From contig JANOSD010000064.1 of NCBI GenBank assembly GCA_031415655.1, positions 1 to 64,000 of the forward strand: a stretch of DNA of 64,000 nucleotides, written 5' to 3'. This DNA is from JAKOVR01 sp031415655 (GTDB taxonomy: Bacteria; Actinomycetota; Acidimicrobiia; Acidimicrobiales; Acidimicrobilacustridaceae). This document shows, piece by piece, positions 36,981-45,431 of this stretch. Both the position numbers and the translations under genes were made by a program. The notes beneath the pieces are model-generated. The model searched no databases. It saw only the letters and a list, made by a program, of their open reading frames with translations, and had not been told where the DNA came from. Every line of letters starts with the position of its first letter. Position 1 is the first letter of the stretch.

Positions 36981-36993
36981 GCCTAGTCTAGGC
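36981..36993. promoter_or_regulatory. 13-bp palindrome before the ATPase pseudogene start
   Basis: GCCTAG-T-CTAGGC is a perfect palindrome with a one-base centre, ending four bases before the ATG of the broken ATPase and 67 bases after the stop of nuoN (14-gene set). It could be an operator or a remnant hairpin; no partner copy was found nearby. Confidence 0.35.
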
Positions 36994-37059
36994 GTAGTTC
37001 GTGTAGATTCTAACCGGCGCGCCGAGGCCCTCACATTTCGTGGCTGCCTCTTCCCCGGT

Positions 37060-38796
37060 TCAGGGACCGGTGGGACCGGTGGGTCCGGTGGGGAGACCCA
37101 CGTTCGGGCCCGGACCCGAGGGGAATCCTGTCGGCGGCAGCGACTCGGCGGCGACGGGCTCTCGCACCAATGCCGGAGTTCCTTCGCTGGCCACACGGTC
37201 GAGGCCGTTCGGAAGGACACCAAATCCGATGGTGGCGATGACGCAGGCCCAAAGAGCGAGGCCAGCAGCGAACGGGACCTTGATCCGCGATGCTCGAAGG
37301 GCGGGAACGGCGGCGTCAGCATCGGACTCGGCCATGTACATCGCCACGATGATGCGGAGGTAAATGAAGGCGCTGATCGCCGCCGACAACATCCCGACAA
37401 GGGCGAGGTGCCACGACCCGGCGTCGACGGCAGCGTTTACGGTGCCGAACTTGGCCACGAACCCGCTGGTGAGCGGAAAACCCGATTGTCCGAGCAAGAA
37501 CACCACGAACATGCCGGCAAGCAGTGGGTTGGTGCGGGCAAAACCCTTGTAATCGGAGAGTTCGTGGCGCCCATCACCCGTACGACCGGCGAGCGTGGCA
37601 ATACCGAATGATCCCACGACCATGAAGGTGTAGCTGGCGAGGTAGAACAACACCGCCGACACCCCGAGGGGCGTGGCGGCCTGGAGTGCCATGAGCATGA
37701 AGCCAGCGTGGTTGATCGACGAATAGGCCAACGCCCGCTTCACGTTGGTCTGGGTGATGCCCATCACCGCACCCACCAACATCGACGCCACGGCAAGGGC
37801 GTACACCACCGGCTGCCAGTCGGCGGCATATTGCCCGAAAGCGAGGAAGTACACCCGGATGAGACCAGCGAACCCGGCCGCCTTCACACCTGATGCCATA
37901 AAAGCTGACACCGGTGACGGTGAACCGTCGTAGACGTCGGGGCTCCAGGAATGGAACGGCACCGCGGCCACCTTGAAGCCGAGCCCGACCAGCATGAGGC
38001 CGAGACCGAGCAGCAGGAGCATGTTGTGCGTTTGCACGGTCTTGGCGAGGAAGTCCTTGATCAACACCAGGTTCGTCGAGCCCGTGGCCCCGTAGACCAT
38101 GGCGATGCCATAGAGAAAGAACGCCGACGAGAATCCGCCGAGAACGAAGTACTTGAGGCCGGCTTCTTGGCTCTGGACCCGCTTCAGGTGGATGGCGGCA
38201 AGTACGTAGACGGCGATCGACAGGGTTTCGAGCCCGAGGAAGAGCACGATGAGATCGTTCGACATCGCCATGATCACGCCACCGCACGCCGAAATAAGCA
38301 TAAGCACGTAGTACTCGGGGCCGTCGATCCCTTCACGGCGGAGATAGTCGTCGGCGAGGAGCGCACCCAGAACGACCGATACACAGATGAGCAGGGTGAT
38401 GAAGATCGAGAAACCGTCGATGCCAATTGCCCCACTGACGGCTGAAAAGGGTCCGTACGGCGGGGAAATCTCGTTACGGCCGACATCACTCCAACCGTGC
38501 ACTCGCCCCCACAAGGGGATCGCCGTGGCCATTGCACCGGCGGCCACCAACACGGTGTAAACCGCATAAGAGCTCCGGCCAATCTTGCCGCGGGAAAGCG
38601 ACGTGAGCGTGATCAGCACCACGGCACCGAGACCGAGCACCATGAGCGGCAGCAGGGCCGTCCATTCGATATCGGGAATCGTGACGGTTCCACCGACTGC
38701 TCCCGAAGGCACCGCCGACGTGGTGTTGGGCAAATTGAGACCGGGGGGGAGCTGAGTGTTCCCGCCCGCGGTTTGCGCAAGGATTGCCAGCGACAT
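37060..38796 (-). CDS. nuoN: Complex I antiporter-like subunit N (14-gene set)
   Basis: 578 residues. Last gene of the second complex I operon, start overlapping the nuoM stop (ATGA). Signatures: SNDLIVLFLGLETLSIAVYVLAA, KVAAVPFHSWSPDVYDGSPSPVSAF and SSINHAGFMLMAL. Fourteen hydrophobic helices plus a hydrophobic N-terminal segment. The C-terminus ends in a Pro/Gly/Thr-rich repeat (GLPTGPTGPTGP) not seen in the paralogue at 24 kb. Confidence 0.95.
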   Translation of the reverse strand: MSLAILAQTAGGNTQLPPGLNLPNTTSAVPSGAVGGTVTIPDIEWTALLPLMVLGLGAVVLITLTSLSRGKIGRSSYAVYTVLVAAGAMATAIPLWGRVHGWSDVGRNEISPPYGPFSAVSGAIGIDGFSIFITLLICVSVVLGALLADDYLRREGIDGPEYYVLMLISACGGVIMAMSNDLIVLFLGLETLSIAVYVLAAIHLKRVQSQEAGLKYFVLGGFSSAFFLYGIAMVYGATGSTNLVLIKDFLAKTVQTHNMLLLLGLGLMLVGLGFKVAAVPFHSWSPDVYDGSPSPVSAFMASGVKAAGFAGLIRVYFLAFGQYAADWQPVVYALAVASMLVGAVMGITQTNVKRALAYSSINHAGFMLMALQAATPLGVSAVLFYLASYTFMVVGSFGIATLAGRTGDGRHELSDYKGFARTNPLLAGMFVVFLLGQSGFPLTSGFVAKFGTVNAAVDAGSWHLALVGMLSAAISAFIYLRIIVAMYMAESDADAAVPALRASRIKVPFAAGLALWACVIATIGFGVLPNGLDRVASEGTPALVREPVAAESLPPTGFPSGPGPNVGLPTGPTGPTGP

Positions 38797-40472
38797 CAGT
38801 GACCCCCTCCGCCGTCTTTGGTACCACCGTGTTCGGAGCCGCCGTGTTCGGAGCCATCCGACGCCCCTGCCGGCTTTCCTGCGACCGGCACGAGGTCGTT
38901 GCCGTGCTGTGAGACGGGGGCGGTCCAGCCGGGATTGGCTTCCTCCACGTGCACAATCAATGCCCGAACGGCAGGCTCCATGCGATCAACGAGCGGCTTC
39001 GGGTAGACGCCAAGACCGATGATCAAAAGAATGAGCGGCACCATCACCAGCTTCTCGGGAAGTGTGAGATCAGGGAACGTGGCGTTGGCTTCGTCGGGCT
39101 CCCCATGGAAGACCCGCTGGTACGCCCAGAGGAGGTACAGCGCCGCGAAGATCACACCCGATGCCGCTGCAATGGCCCACGCCGGGTGCCCCACGAAGGT
39201 GCCGAGCAGCACCAGGAACTCGCCGGGGAAGCCGTTCAGACCGGGCAACCCGATCGATGCCAGCATCACCAGTGTGAAGATCCCGGCGAATACCGGCGCG
39301 GCCTTCTGGATGCCCCGCAGCTCACTGATCTCGTAGGTATGGCGGCGGCTGTAGAGAAAGCCGAGCAGGATAAAAAGTGCACCGGTGGTGATGCCGTGAT
39401 TCACCATCACGAGCAACGCGCCGATGATGGCCTGGGGGTTCAACGCGAACAGTCCGAGCACCACGAAGCCCATGTGCGCTACCGACGAATAGGCCACCAC
39501 CCGCTTCAGGTTTTTCTGCATGGCGGCCACGATCCCGCCATAGATGATCCCGGCTACACCAAGGGTAAGGAACACCCACGCGAACTGCCGGCTCTGGACC
39601 GGGAAGAGATAGAGCCCGAAACGCAACATGCCGTAGGTGCCCAGCTTGAGGAGCACACCGGCAAGGTCGACGGATCCTGCGGTGGGGGCCTCGGTATGGG
39701 CGTCGGGCAGCCACGTGTGGAACGGGAAGACCGGCGTCTTCACCATGAAGGCGGCCATGAAACCGAAGAACATAAGCGCCCCGGCCCATCCGGTGGGGAT
39801 CTTGCCGGAGGTGGCGATTTTCACGAGGTCGAAGGTGACCGTACCGCCGTCACCCGCCTTCACGGTGAAGGCCAGCGACACCAGGGCGACGAGCATGAGC
39901 ACGGAGCCGACCATCGTGTAGAGGAAAAACTTGGTGGCGGCGTAGACGCGCCGCCCGTGACCCCACTTGCCGATCAGCATGTAGAGGGGAACGAGCGTGA
40001 GCTCGAAGAACACGAAGAAGGCAAAGAGATCGGTGGCGAGGAAGACGCCCATGCAGCCGATCTCCAACGCCGTGAGCCAGAAGTAGTAGCCCTTGGGGTT
40101 GTGGTCGGGTTTCGTAGCCAGCAGCGAGATCGGGAACAGGATGCCGGTTAGTACCACCAGCCACAGTGAGATGCCATCGACGGCCAAGGCGAACTTGATG
40201 TCGAGCGACTCGATCCAGGTAGCGCTCGACGCGAACTGGTAGCCACCGTTGCCGGCATCGAACTGCCACAAAAGCACCAGTGCCACCAGCCCGGTGGCCA
40301 TCGCTGTGCCCACGGCGGTGAGCTTTAGGTGTTCGGGCCGGGCGGCAGGAATGCAGAGGATGACCAGAGCGCCGAAGATCGGCACCAGTACCAGCGCCGG
40401 CAGAATCGGGAACCCACCGAGGGCGCCGGCGGCGTTGCCCGCCGCTTCGGAAGCAAGGATTATGGCGCTCAT
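38796..40472 (-). CDS. nuoM: Complex I antiporter-like subunit M with His/Gly tail (14-gene set)
   Basis: 558 residues from the ATG at 40472 overlapping the nuoL stop; an upstream in-frame start would lie inside nuoL and is rejected. Signatures: TDLFAFFVFFELTLVPLYMLIGKWG, KTPVFPFHTWLPDAHTEAPTAGS, AYSSVAHMGFVVLG. After the last TM helix comes a soluble tail of about 50 residues ending SEHGGSEHGGTKDGGGGH, a short Gly/His repeat. Confidence 0.95.
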   Translation of the reverse strand: MSAIILASEAAGNAAGALGGFPILPALVLVPIFGALVILCIPAARPEHLKLTAVGTAMATGLVALVLLWQFDAGNGGYQFASSATWIESLDIKFALAVDGISLWLVVLTGILFPISLLATKPDHNPKGYYFWLTALEIGCMGVFLATDLFAFFVFFELTLVPLYMLIGKWGHGRRVYAATKFFLYTMVGSVLMLVALVSLAFTVKAGDGGTVTFDLVKIATSGKIPTGWAGALMFFGFMAAFMVKTPVFPFHTWLPDAHTEAPTAGSVDLAGVLLKLGTYGMLRFGLYLFPVQSRQFAWVFLTLGVAGIIYGGIVAAMQKNLKRVVAYSSVAHMGFVVLGLFALNPQAIIGALLVMVNHGITTGALFILLGFLYSRRHTYEISELRGIQKAAPVFAGIFTLVMLASIGLPGLNGFPGEFLVLLGTFVGHPAWAIAAASGVIFAALYLLWAYQRVFHGEPDEANATFPDLTLPEKLVMVPLILLIIGLGVYPKPLVDRMEPAVRALIVHVEEANPGWTAPVSQHGNDLVPVAGKPAGASDGSEHGGSEHGGTKDGGGGH

Positions 40473-42520
40473 CAGAAGCTCAACACCCGCGTGGCCATGA
40501 AGGCCACCACCAAGATTGCCCCGACGGCGATGCTCAACGCGTACGAACGCACGTAGCCGTTCTGCACGCCTCGAAGCCCGCGTCCCAAGCCCCGTACGAG
40601 CACACCGGAGCCGTTGACGGCGCCGTCGATCACGGTGCGGTCGAACCAAGCCAGGCCCTCAGCGAAGGCACGGCCCGGGCCACCCATGAAGGCGGAGATT
40701 GCGGAGTCGTAACCCCATGCCTTCTGGAAGAGGGCCGGCTCCATACGTTCACCCTTGACCCGATCGCCATCCTTGAAGAGCGAGCGGGCGACCACGATGC
40801 CAACAATCGCCACCACCGTGGAGATCCCGGCGAAGATCAGTTTTTCGGCGTTACTCGCGATGTGGGCCGACTTGCCGGCGGGAATCCCGAGGTCCGTAAC
40901 CGGCTCGAGCCACGTGGCCAAGAACTCGGTACCGTGCGTGAACGGCAGGTTGAGGGCGCCGCCCACCGCCGACAGTGCCGCCAACACCACCAACGGAAGG
41001 GTCATGTGCCAGCCGGACTCGTGGGGGTGGAAGGCCGGGTCGGTGACGGCGACGTGCTCGGCGGCAGGGAGCCCGTTCACCAGTTCGAGTGTTTCGGACA
41101 CCGCCGGTTCCACCTCTACCGTCTCCCCCGTCTCCCCATCGATCTCCGTAACCGCCGGCGTGCCGATCTCGACCGTCTCGCGCTCGGCGTGTTCGCCCCA
41201 ACGGGCCGGGGCCAGGAACACCATGTAGACCTGCCGCGTCATGTAGTAAGCGGTGAGCAAGGCGGCAAACAGCGTGAGACCGGCGAACACCGGGCTCTTG
41301 GCGTAGGCCCCTTCGATGATCTGATCCTTGCTCCAGAATCCGGCGAAGGGGAACACACCGGCAATGGCCAGCCAGGCGACGATGAACGTGCCCGCCGTGA
41401 TCGGCATGACCTTGCGCAACCCGCCCATAAATCGCATGTCTTGTTCGTCGGCCATGCCGTGGATCACCGAACCGGAGCCCAGGAAGAGACATGCCTTGAA
41501 AAACGCGTGGGTGATCATGTGGAAGATGGCGGCGGTATAGGCGCCGGAACCCACGGCGATGAACATGAAACCGAGTTGGCTCACCGTGGAGTAGGCGAGC
41601 ACCTTTTTGATGTCGTACTGGCTCGTACCCACACAAGCGGCAAAGAGCGCGGTGGCGATTCCCACGATCACGATCACCCAACTCACCCAATCGGAGGCGG
41701 CGGCGGTGATCCCGGCGGTGCGGGTCATGAGATAGACGCCGGCGGTGACCATGGTGGCGGCGTGGATCAGCGCCGACACCGGCGTGGGGCCAGCCATGGC
41801 ATCGGGAAGCCAGATCGACAGTGGGAGTTGGGCCGACTTGCCACACGCCCCAACGAACAAGGTGATGGCGATGAACGCCGCGGTGGTTTTCGCCAAGCCC
41901 GGCGCGGCGGCATTGATCACCGTGTAGTTGAGCGAGCCGACGGTGAAGAACGTGGCGAACATGGCCACCATGAAGCCCCAGTCGCCGATGCGGTTCGTGA
42001 TGAACGCCTTCTTCCCGGCGGAGGCGTTGGCATCCTTTTCGAACCAGAAGGAGATGAGGAGGTACGAGCACGCACCCACGCCCTCCCACCCAAGGAAGGT
42101 GAGCAGCATGTTGTTGCCAAGCACCAGCATCAGCATCGAGAACACAAACAGGTTGAGGTAGGTGAAAAACTTCGGGAACCTCGGGTCGTGGTGCATGTAC
42201 CCGATCGAATAGAGGTGAATCAGGGTGGCGATGCCCGTCACAAACAGGATCATCGCGGCGCTGAGCGGATCGACGAGGAAGCCCACGTCGACGGAGAAGT
42301 CGCCCGCCGGAATCCAGGTGAACATCACTTTTTCGAACGTGCGGTCACCGCCGAGGCGGACCAGGCCGGCGAACACCACGCAAGAAACAACAAAACTGCT
42401 CCCCGCGAAGATCGTGGCCAGCCAACCGGCCAACGGGTTGCCGATGCGACGGCCGAACAACGCCAAGATCGAGAAGCCCAGGAGGGGCAGGGCAGGGATC
42501 AGCCAAACAAGATCAAGCAT
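40472..42520 (-). CDS. nuoL: Complex I antiporter-like subunit L (14-gene set)
   Basis: 682 residues. Signatures: NNMLLTFLGWEGVGACSYLLISFWFEKD, AQLPLSIWLPDAMAGPTPVSALIHAATMV, and AAIFHMITHAFFKACLFLGSGSVIHGM. The long lateral helix region is at the C-terminus. A Glu/Thr/Val-rich insert of about 50 residues (TEIDGETGETVEVEPAVSE) lies after residue ~450 in a loop. It lacks the large His-rich insert of the paralogue at 27-29.7 kb. Confidence 0.95.
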   Translation of the reverse strand: MLDLVWLIPALPLLGFSILALFGRRIGNPLAGWLATIFAGSSFVVSCVVFAGLVRLGGDRTFEKVMFTWIPAGDFSVDVGFLVDPLSAAMILFVTGIATLIHLYSIGYMHHDPRFPKFFTYLNLFVFSMLMLVLGNNMLLTFLGWEGVGACSYLLISFWFEKDANASAGKKAFITNRIGDWGFMVAMFATFFTVGSLNYTVINAAAPGLAKTTAAFIAITLFVGACGKSAQLPLSIWLPDAMAGPTPVSALIHAATMVTAGVYLMTRTAGITAAASDWVSWVIVIVGIATALFAACVGTSQYDIKKVLAYSTVSQLGFMFIAVGSGAYTAAIFHMITHAFFKACLFLGSGSVIHGMADEQDMRFMGGLRKVMPITAGTFIVAWLAIAGVFPFAGFWSKDQIIEGAYAKSPVFAGLTLFAALLTAYYMTRQVYMVFLAPARWGEHAERETVEIGTPAVTEIDGETGETVEVEPAVSETLELVNGLPAAEHVAVTDPAFHPHESGWHMTLPLVVLAALSAVGGALNLPFTHGTEFLATWLEPVTDLGIPAGKSAHIASNAEKLIFAGISTVVAIVGIVVARSLFKDGDRVKGERMEPALFQKAWGYDSAISAFMGGPGRAFAEGLAWFDRTVIDGAVNGSGVLVRGLGRGLRGVQNGYVRSYALSIAVGAILVVAFMATRVLSF

Positions 42521-42527
42521 CAGCCCA

Positions 42528-42833
42528 TCAACCCCTCAGTACCGAGATGTCGTCGGCGGTAGCGCCGGGCTTACGTCGAGAGATAGCCACGATGATGCCG
42601 AGGCCCACCACGACCTCGGCGGCGGCGACAACGAGCACAAAAAACACGATGGCTTGGCCGGCGGCGTCGTTGAGCATGTTGCCAAAGGTGACGAACGTGA
42701 GGTTCACGGCGTTGAGCATCAGCTCCACGCACATGATCATCACCAGTGGGTTTCGACGGCGGAGCAGGCCCATGGCGCCAATGGCAAACAGGGCGGCGGA
42801 CAGCCCGAGCATTGCGGGGTACAACTGGGTCAT
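42528..42833 (-). CDS. nuoK: Complex I membrane subunit K (14-gene set)
   Basis: 101 residues, three TM helices, with the conserved buried glutamates in MCVELMLNAVNLTFV and VVAAAEVVVGLGI. Start overlaps the nuoJ stop (ATGA); nuoL begins seven bases downstream. Confidence 0.95.
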   Translation of the reverse strand: MTQLYPAMLGLSAALFAIGAMGLLRRRNPLVMIMCVELMLNAVNLTFVTFGNMLNDAAGQAIVFFVLVVAAAEVVVGLGIIVAISRRKPGATADDISVLRG

Positions 42834-43531
42834 CAGTGCGCCCCCGAGCTTTCGGCCTCGACATCAGCCATGAAGTCGTCGTCCATCGAGGCCGGTTCGT
42901 CGGGCTGGGGCACGAGGTCGGTCGGTCGTCGCGCCATCACGACGGCGCCTACCACGGCGATGGTGAGAAGAAGCCCGGTGACCTCGAACGCAAACACGTA
43001 CTTGGTGAAGAGCAAACGGCCGAGCGTCTTTATGTTGTCGGGATCGGCATTTTCCACGACGTCACCGCGACGGGTGGTGGCCAGGGAGGTGGAGAGCGGA
43101 GCGGTGACGGATTTGTCGCCGGTGACGAGAGCGGCCGTGGACGCTCCCCACCCCGTGCGTTGGTTGCTGTTCGCATCGTTGAAGCCGGCGAGGCCGAGCA
43201 GAACGACAAGGCCCACGATGGTGACGCCGGCCACGATGTAGGCGCTCACCCGCTGCCCGGCGAGGGGTTCGTCGTCGATGTCTTCTTCCTTGTCGACCCC
43301 GAGCAGCATGATCACAAAAAGGATCAGCACCACGATGGCGCCGGTGTAAACGATGACCTGCACTGCGGCGAGGAACTGTGCGGCCATTTGCACGAACAAC
43401 ACGGCGATGCCAAAAAGGGTGGCGACGAGGCTGAGGGCACTGTGCACCGGGTTGCGCGAGAACACCACGCCGGTGGCCCCGAGGATGCAGATGATTGCGC
43501 ACACGAAAAACACGATCAGGTTGACCATCAA
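42833..43531 (-). CDS. nuoJ: Complex I membrane subunit J (14-gene set)
   Basis: 232 residues, five hydrophobic helices, with FLAAVQVIVYTGAIVVLILFVIMLLG. It is longer than the paralogue at 30 kb by a periplasmic loop and a charged C-terminal tail (DFMADVEAESSGAH). Start overlaps the nuoI stop. Confidence 0.94.
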   Translation of the reverse strand: MMVNLIVFFVCAIICILGATGVVFSRNPVHSALSLVATLFGIAVLFVQMAAQFLAAVQVIVYTGAIVVLILFVIMLLGVDKEEDIDDEPLAGQRVSAYIVAGVTIVGLVVLLGLAGFNDANSNQRTGWGASTAALVTGDKSVTAPLSTSLATTRRGDVVENADPDNIKTLGRLLFTKYVFAFEVTGLLLTIAVVGAVVMARRPTDLVPQPDEPASMDDDFMADVEAESSGAH

Positions 43532-44199
43532 TGGCCCCCGGTCCCGTGATCATCGTGACCGTGATCATCGTGACCCGAAGAGGAGGCAGGAGTGACGAGG
43601 TCGCGCGCAGTCTGGTCGGCTTCGGGGGCACGGATGCCATACCCAAGCTCGCCCGACCAGCTCGTGACGCCTTCGAAGTCCGCACTGCCCGACGGCGAGG
43701 TGGCGCGCATCCATCCGGAGGTGTGCTCGTCCTCACCGGGACGCCAGTCCTCCCAGGGAAGGTGTTGTGGGAGCCCGTCGTCGCCGACCAAGAGTTCGTC
43801 TTTGGTATAGATCGCATCTTGACGGTTGGCGAAGGAGAACTCGAAAAGCTTGGTTTCGGTGATCGCTTCGGTGGGGCAGGCCTCGACGCAAAGGTCGCAG
43901 TGGATACAGCGGAGGTAGTTGATCTCGTAGACGAAACCGAACCGCTCCCCTGGTGACACGGGATCGTCGGGCGAGTTGTCGGCGCCGCGCACGTAGATGC
44001 AACGGGCGGGGCACACTCCGGCGCACAGCTCGCAGCCGATGCACTTTTCCATGCCGTCTTCGTAACGATTGAGAACGTGGCGCCCGTGCAGCCGTTCGGG
44101 TTTCGGCGCCTTGTGACCCTTGCCGATCTGGTAGTCGACGGTGACGCGGTCTTCCCACAGCTTCTTGAAGGTGACCCCGAAACCCTTGAGGTAGCCCAT
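43528..44199 (-). CDS. nuoI: Complex I 2[4Fe-4S] subunit I with His-rich tail (14-gene set)
   Basis: 223 residues. Ferredoxin motifs CIGCELCAGVCPARC and CIHCDLCVEACPTEA bind clusters N6a and N6b. The C-terminal extension ends SSSGHDDHGHDDHGTGGH, a His/Asp/Gly-rich stretch coded by repeated CGTGATCAT units. Start overlaps the nuoH stop (TAATG). Confidence 0.95.
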   Translation of the reverse strand: MGYLKGFGVTFKKLWEDRVTVDYQIGKGHKAPKPERLHGRHVLNRYEDGMEKCIGCELCAGVCPARCIYVRGADNSPDDPVSPGERFGFVYEINYLRCIHCDLCVEACPTEAITETKLFEFSFANRQDAIYTKDELLVGDDGLPQHLPWEDWRPGEDEHTSGWMRATSPSGSADFEGVTSWSGELGYGIRAPEADQTARDLVTPASSSGHDDHGHDDHGTGGH

Positions 44200-45431
44200 T
44201 AGGCGTTCACCCCTTCAGCGTTGTCGCTTTGATGCACGGCCTTCGCCTTGGCGTTCGCCGCCCGCAACAGCGAGCCACCGGTGAGGAACATCACGATGAC
44301 GCCCACGCCAACCGCCATGGGGTTCCACTTTTCCTGGCCGGCGAGGTTCACCGCAGCAAGAAGCAGCAGCCAGCCAAGCGAGAGGGGGATCAACAGTTTC
44401 CAGCCAAGGTCCATGAGCTGGTCGTATCGGAAGCGGGGCAAGGTGGCGCGGAACCACACGAACATAAACAGGAAGGCGCCGGTCTTGAGGAAGAACCAGA
44501 TGAGCGACCACACCCACGCCGGACCGAACGGTGCCGGTCCACTGGGGCCGCCGAGGAAAAGCGTGACGAAGATCGCCGACATGGTGATCGTGTTCATGAA
44601 CTCGGCGAGGAAGAAGAACGCGAACCGCATCGAGCTGTATTCGGTGTTGAAACCGGCCACCAGTTCCTGCTCGGCCTCGACAAGGTCGAACGGCGGACGA
44701 TTCAGTTCGGCGGTACCGGCGATCACGAAGATCACGAACGGCACCAACAACGTGGTGAAAACCGCCCAGTTGGGAAGCACCCCAAACAGGCCGGGGCCGG
44801 CCTGGTTGACCACCATGGCGTGGGTTGAAAGTGTGCCCGTCACCAACACGACGGCCATGGCGGAAAGGCCCATCGCCGCCTCGTAACTCACCATCTGGGC
44901 CGAGGCCCGCACCGATCCGAGCAGCGGATACTTCGAGCCGGACGACCAGCCCGCCAGCATCACGCCGTACACCGCAATCGAACTCATAGCGAGGGCGAAC
45001 AGAATGCCGATGGGCGGGTCGGCGAGCTGGAGGTAGGTGGTCTTCCCGAAGAGTTCGACGGTGCCATCGCCCCCATTCGCCCAGTTTCCACCCACTGGCA
45101 CAATGCAGAACAGGAGGAAGGCGGGGACAAACGAAAGGAACGGCGCGATGGCGAAGACCATTCGTTCCGTACGGATCGGGTTGATGTGTTCCTTGAAGAA
45201 CAGTTTCGTGCCGTCGGCGAGGGTCTGCAGGATGCCCCACGGTCCGGCCCGAGTGGGGCCGATGCGGTTTTGCATGTCGGACACAAGTTTTCGTTCGAAC
45301 CACACCATCAACATCGTGGCGATCAGCAGGAACACAAAAGCCGCAACGACCTTCACCACCACCACGGCAAAAACGCCGAAGTCGACCCCACCCGAGAGCA
45401 GAGGATCGGCGGCAACGAGCACAGTGCTCAT
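44199..45431 (-). CDS. nuoH: Complex I quinone-channel subunit H (14-gene set)
   Basis: 410 residues. LVSDMQNRIGPTRAGPWGILQTLADGTKLF, RASAQMVSYEAAMGLSA and AELNRPPFDLVEAEQELVAGFNTEYS are the NuoH quinone-tunnel motifs. About nine hydrophobic helices, with one extra C-terminal helix compared with the paralogue at 31 kb. Its start overlaps nuoG's stop (ATGA). Confidence 0.95.
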   Translation of the reverse strand: MSTVLVAADPLLSGGVDFGVFAVVVVKVVAAFVFLLIATMLMVWFERKLVSDMQNRIGPTRAGPWGILQTLADGTKLFFKEHINPIRTERMVFAIAPFLSFVPAFLLFCIVPVGGNWANGGDGTVELFGKTTYLQLADPPIGILFALAMSSIAVYGVMLAGWSSGSKYPLLGSVRASAQMVSYEAAMGLSAMAVVLVTGTLSTHAMVVNQAGPGLFGVLPNWAVFTTLLVPFVIFVIAGTAELNRPPFDLVEAEQELVAGFNTEYSSMRFAFFFLAEFMNTITMSAIFVTLFLGGPSGPAPFGPAWVWSLIWFFLKTGAFLFMFVWFRATLPRFRYDQLMDLGWKLLIPLSLGWLLLLAAVNLAGQEKWNPMAVGVGVIVMFLTGGSLLRAANAKAKAVHQSDNAEGVNA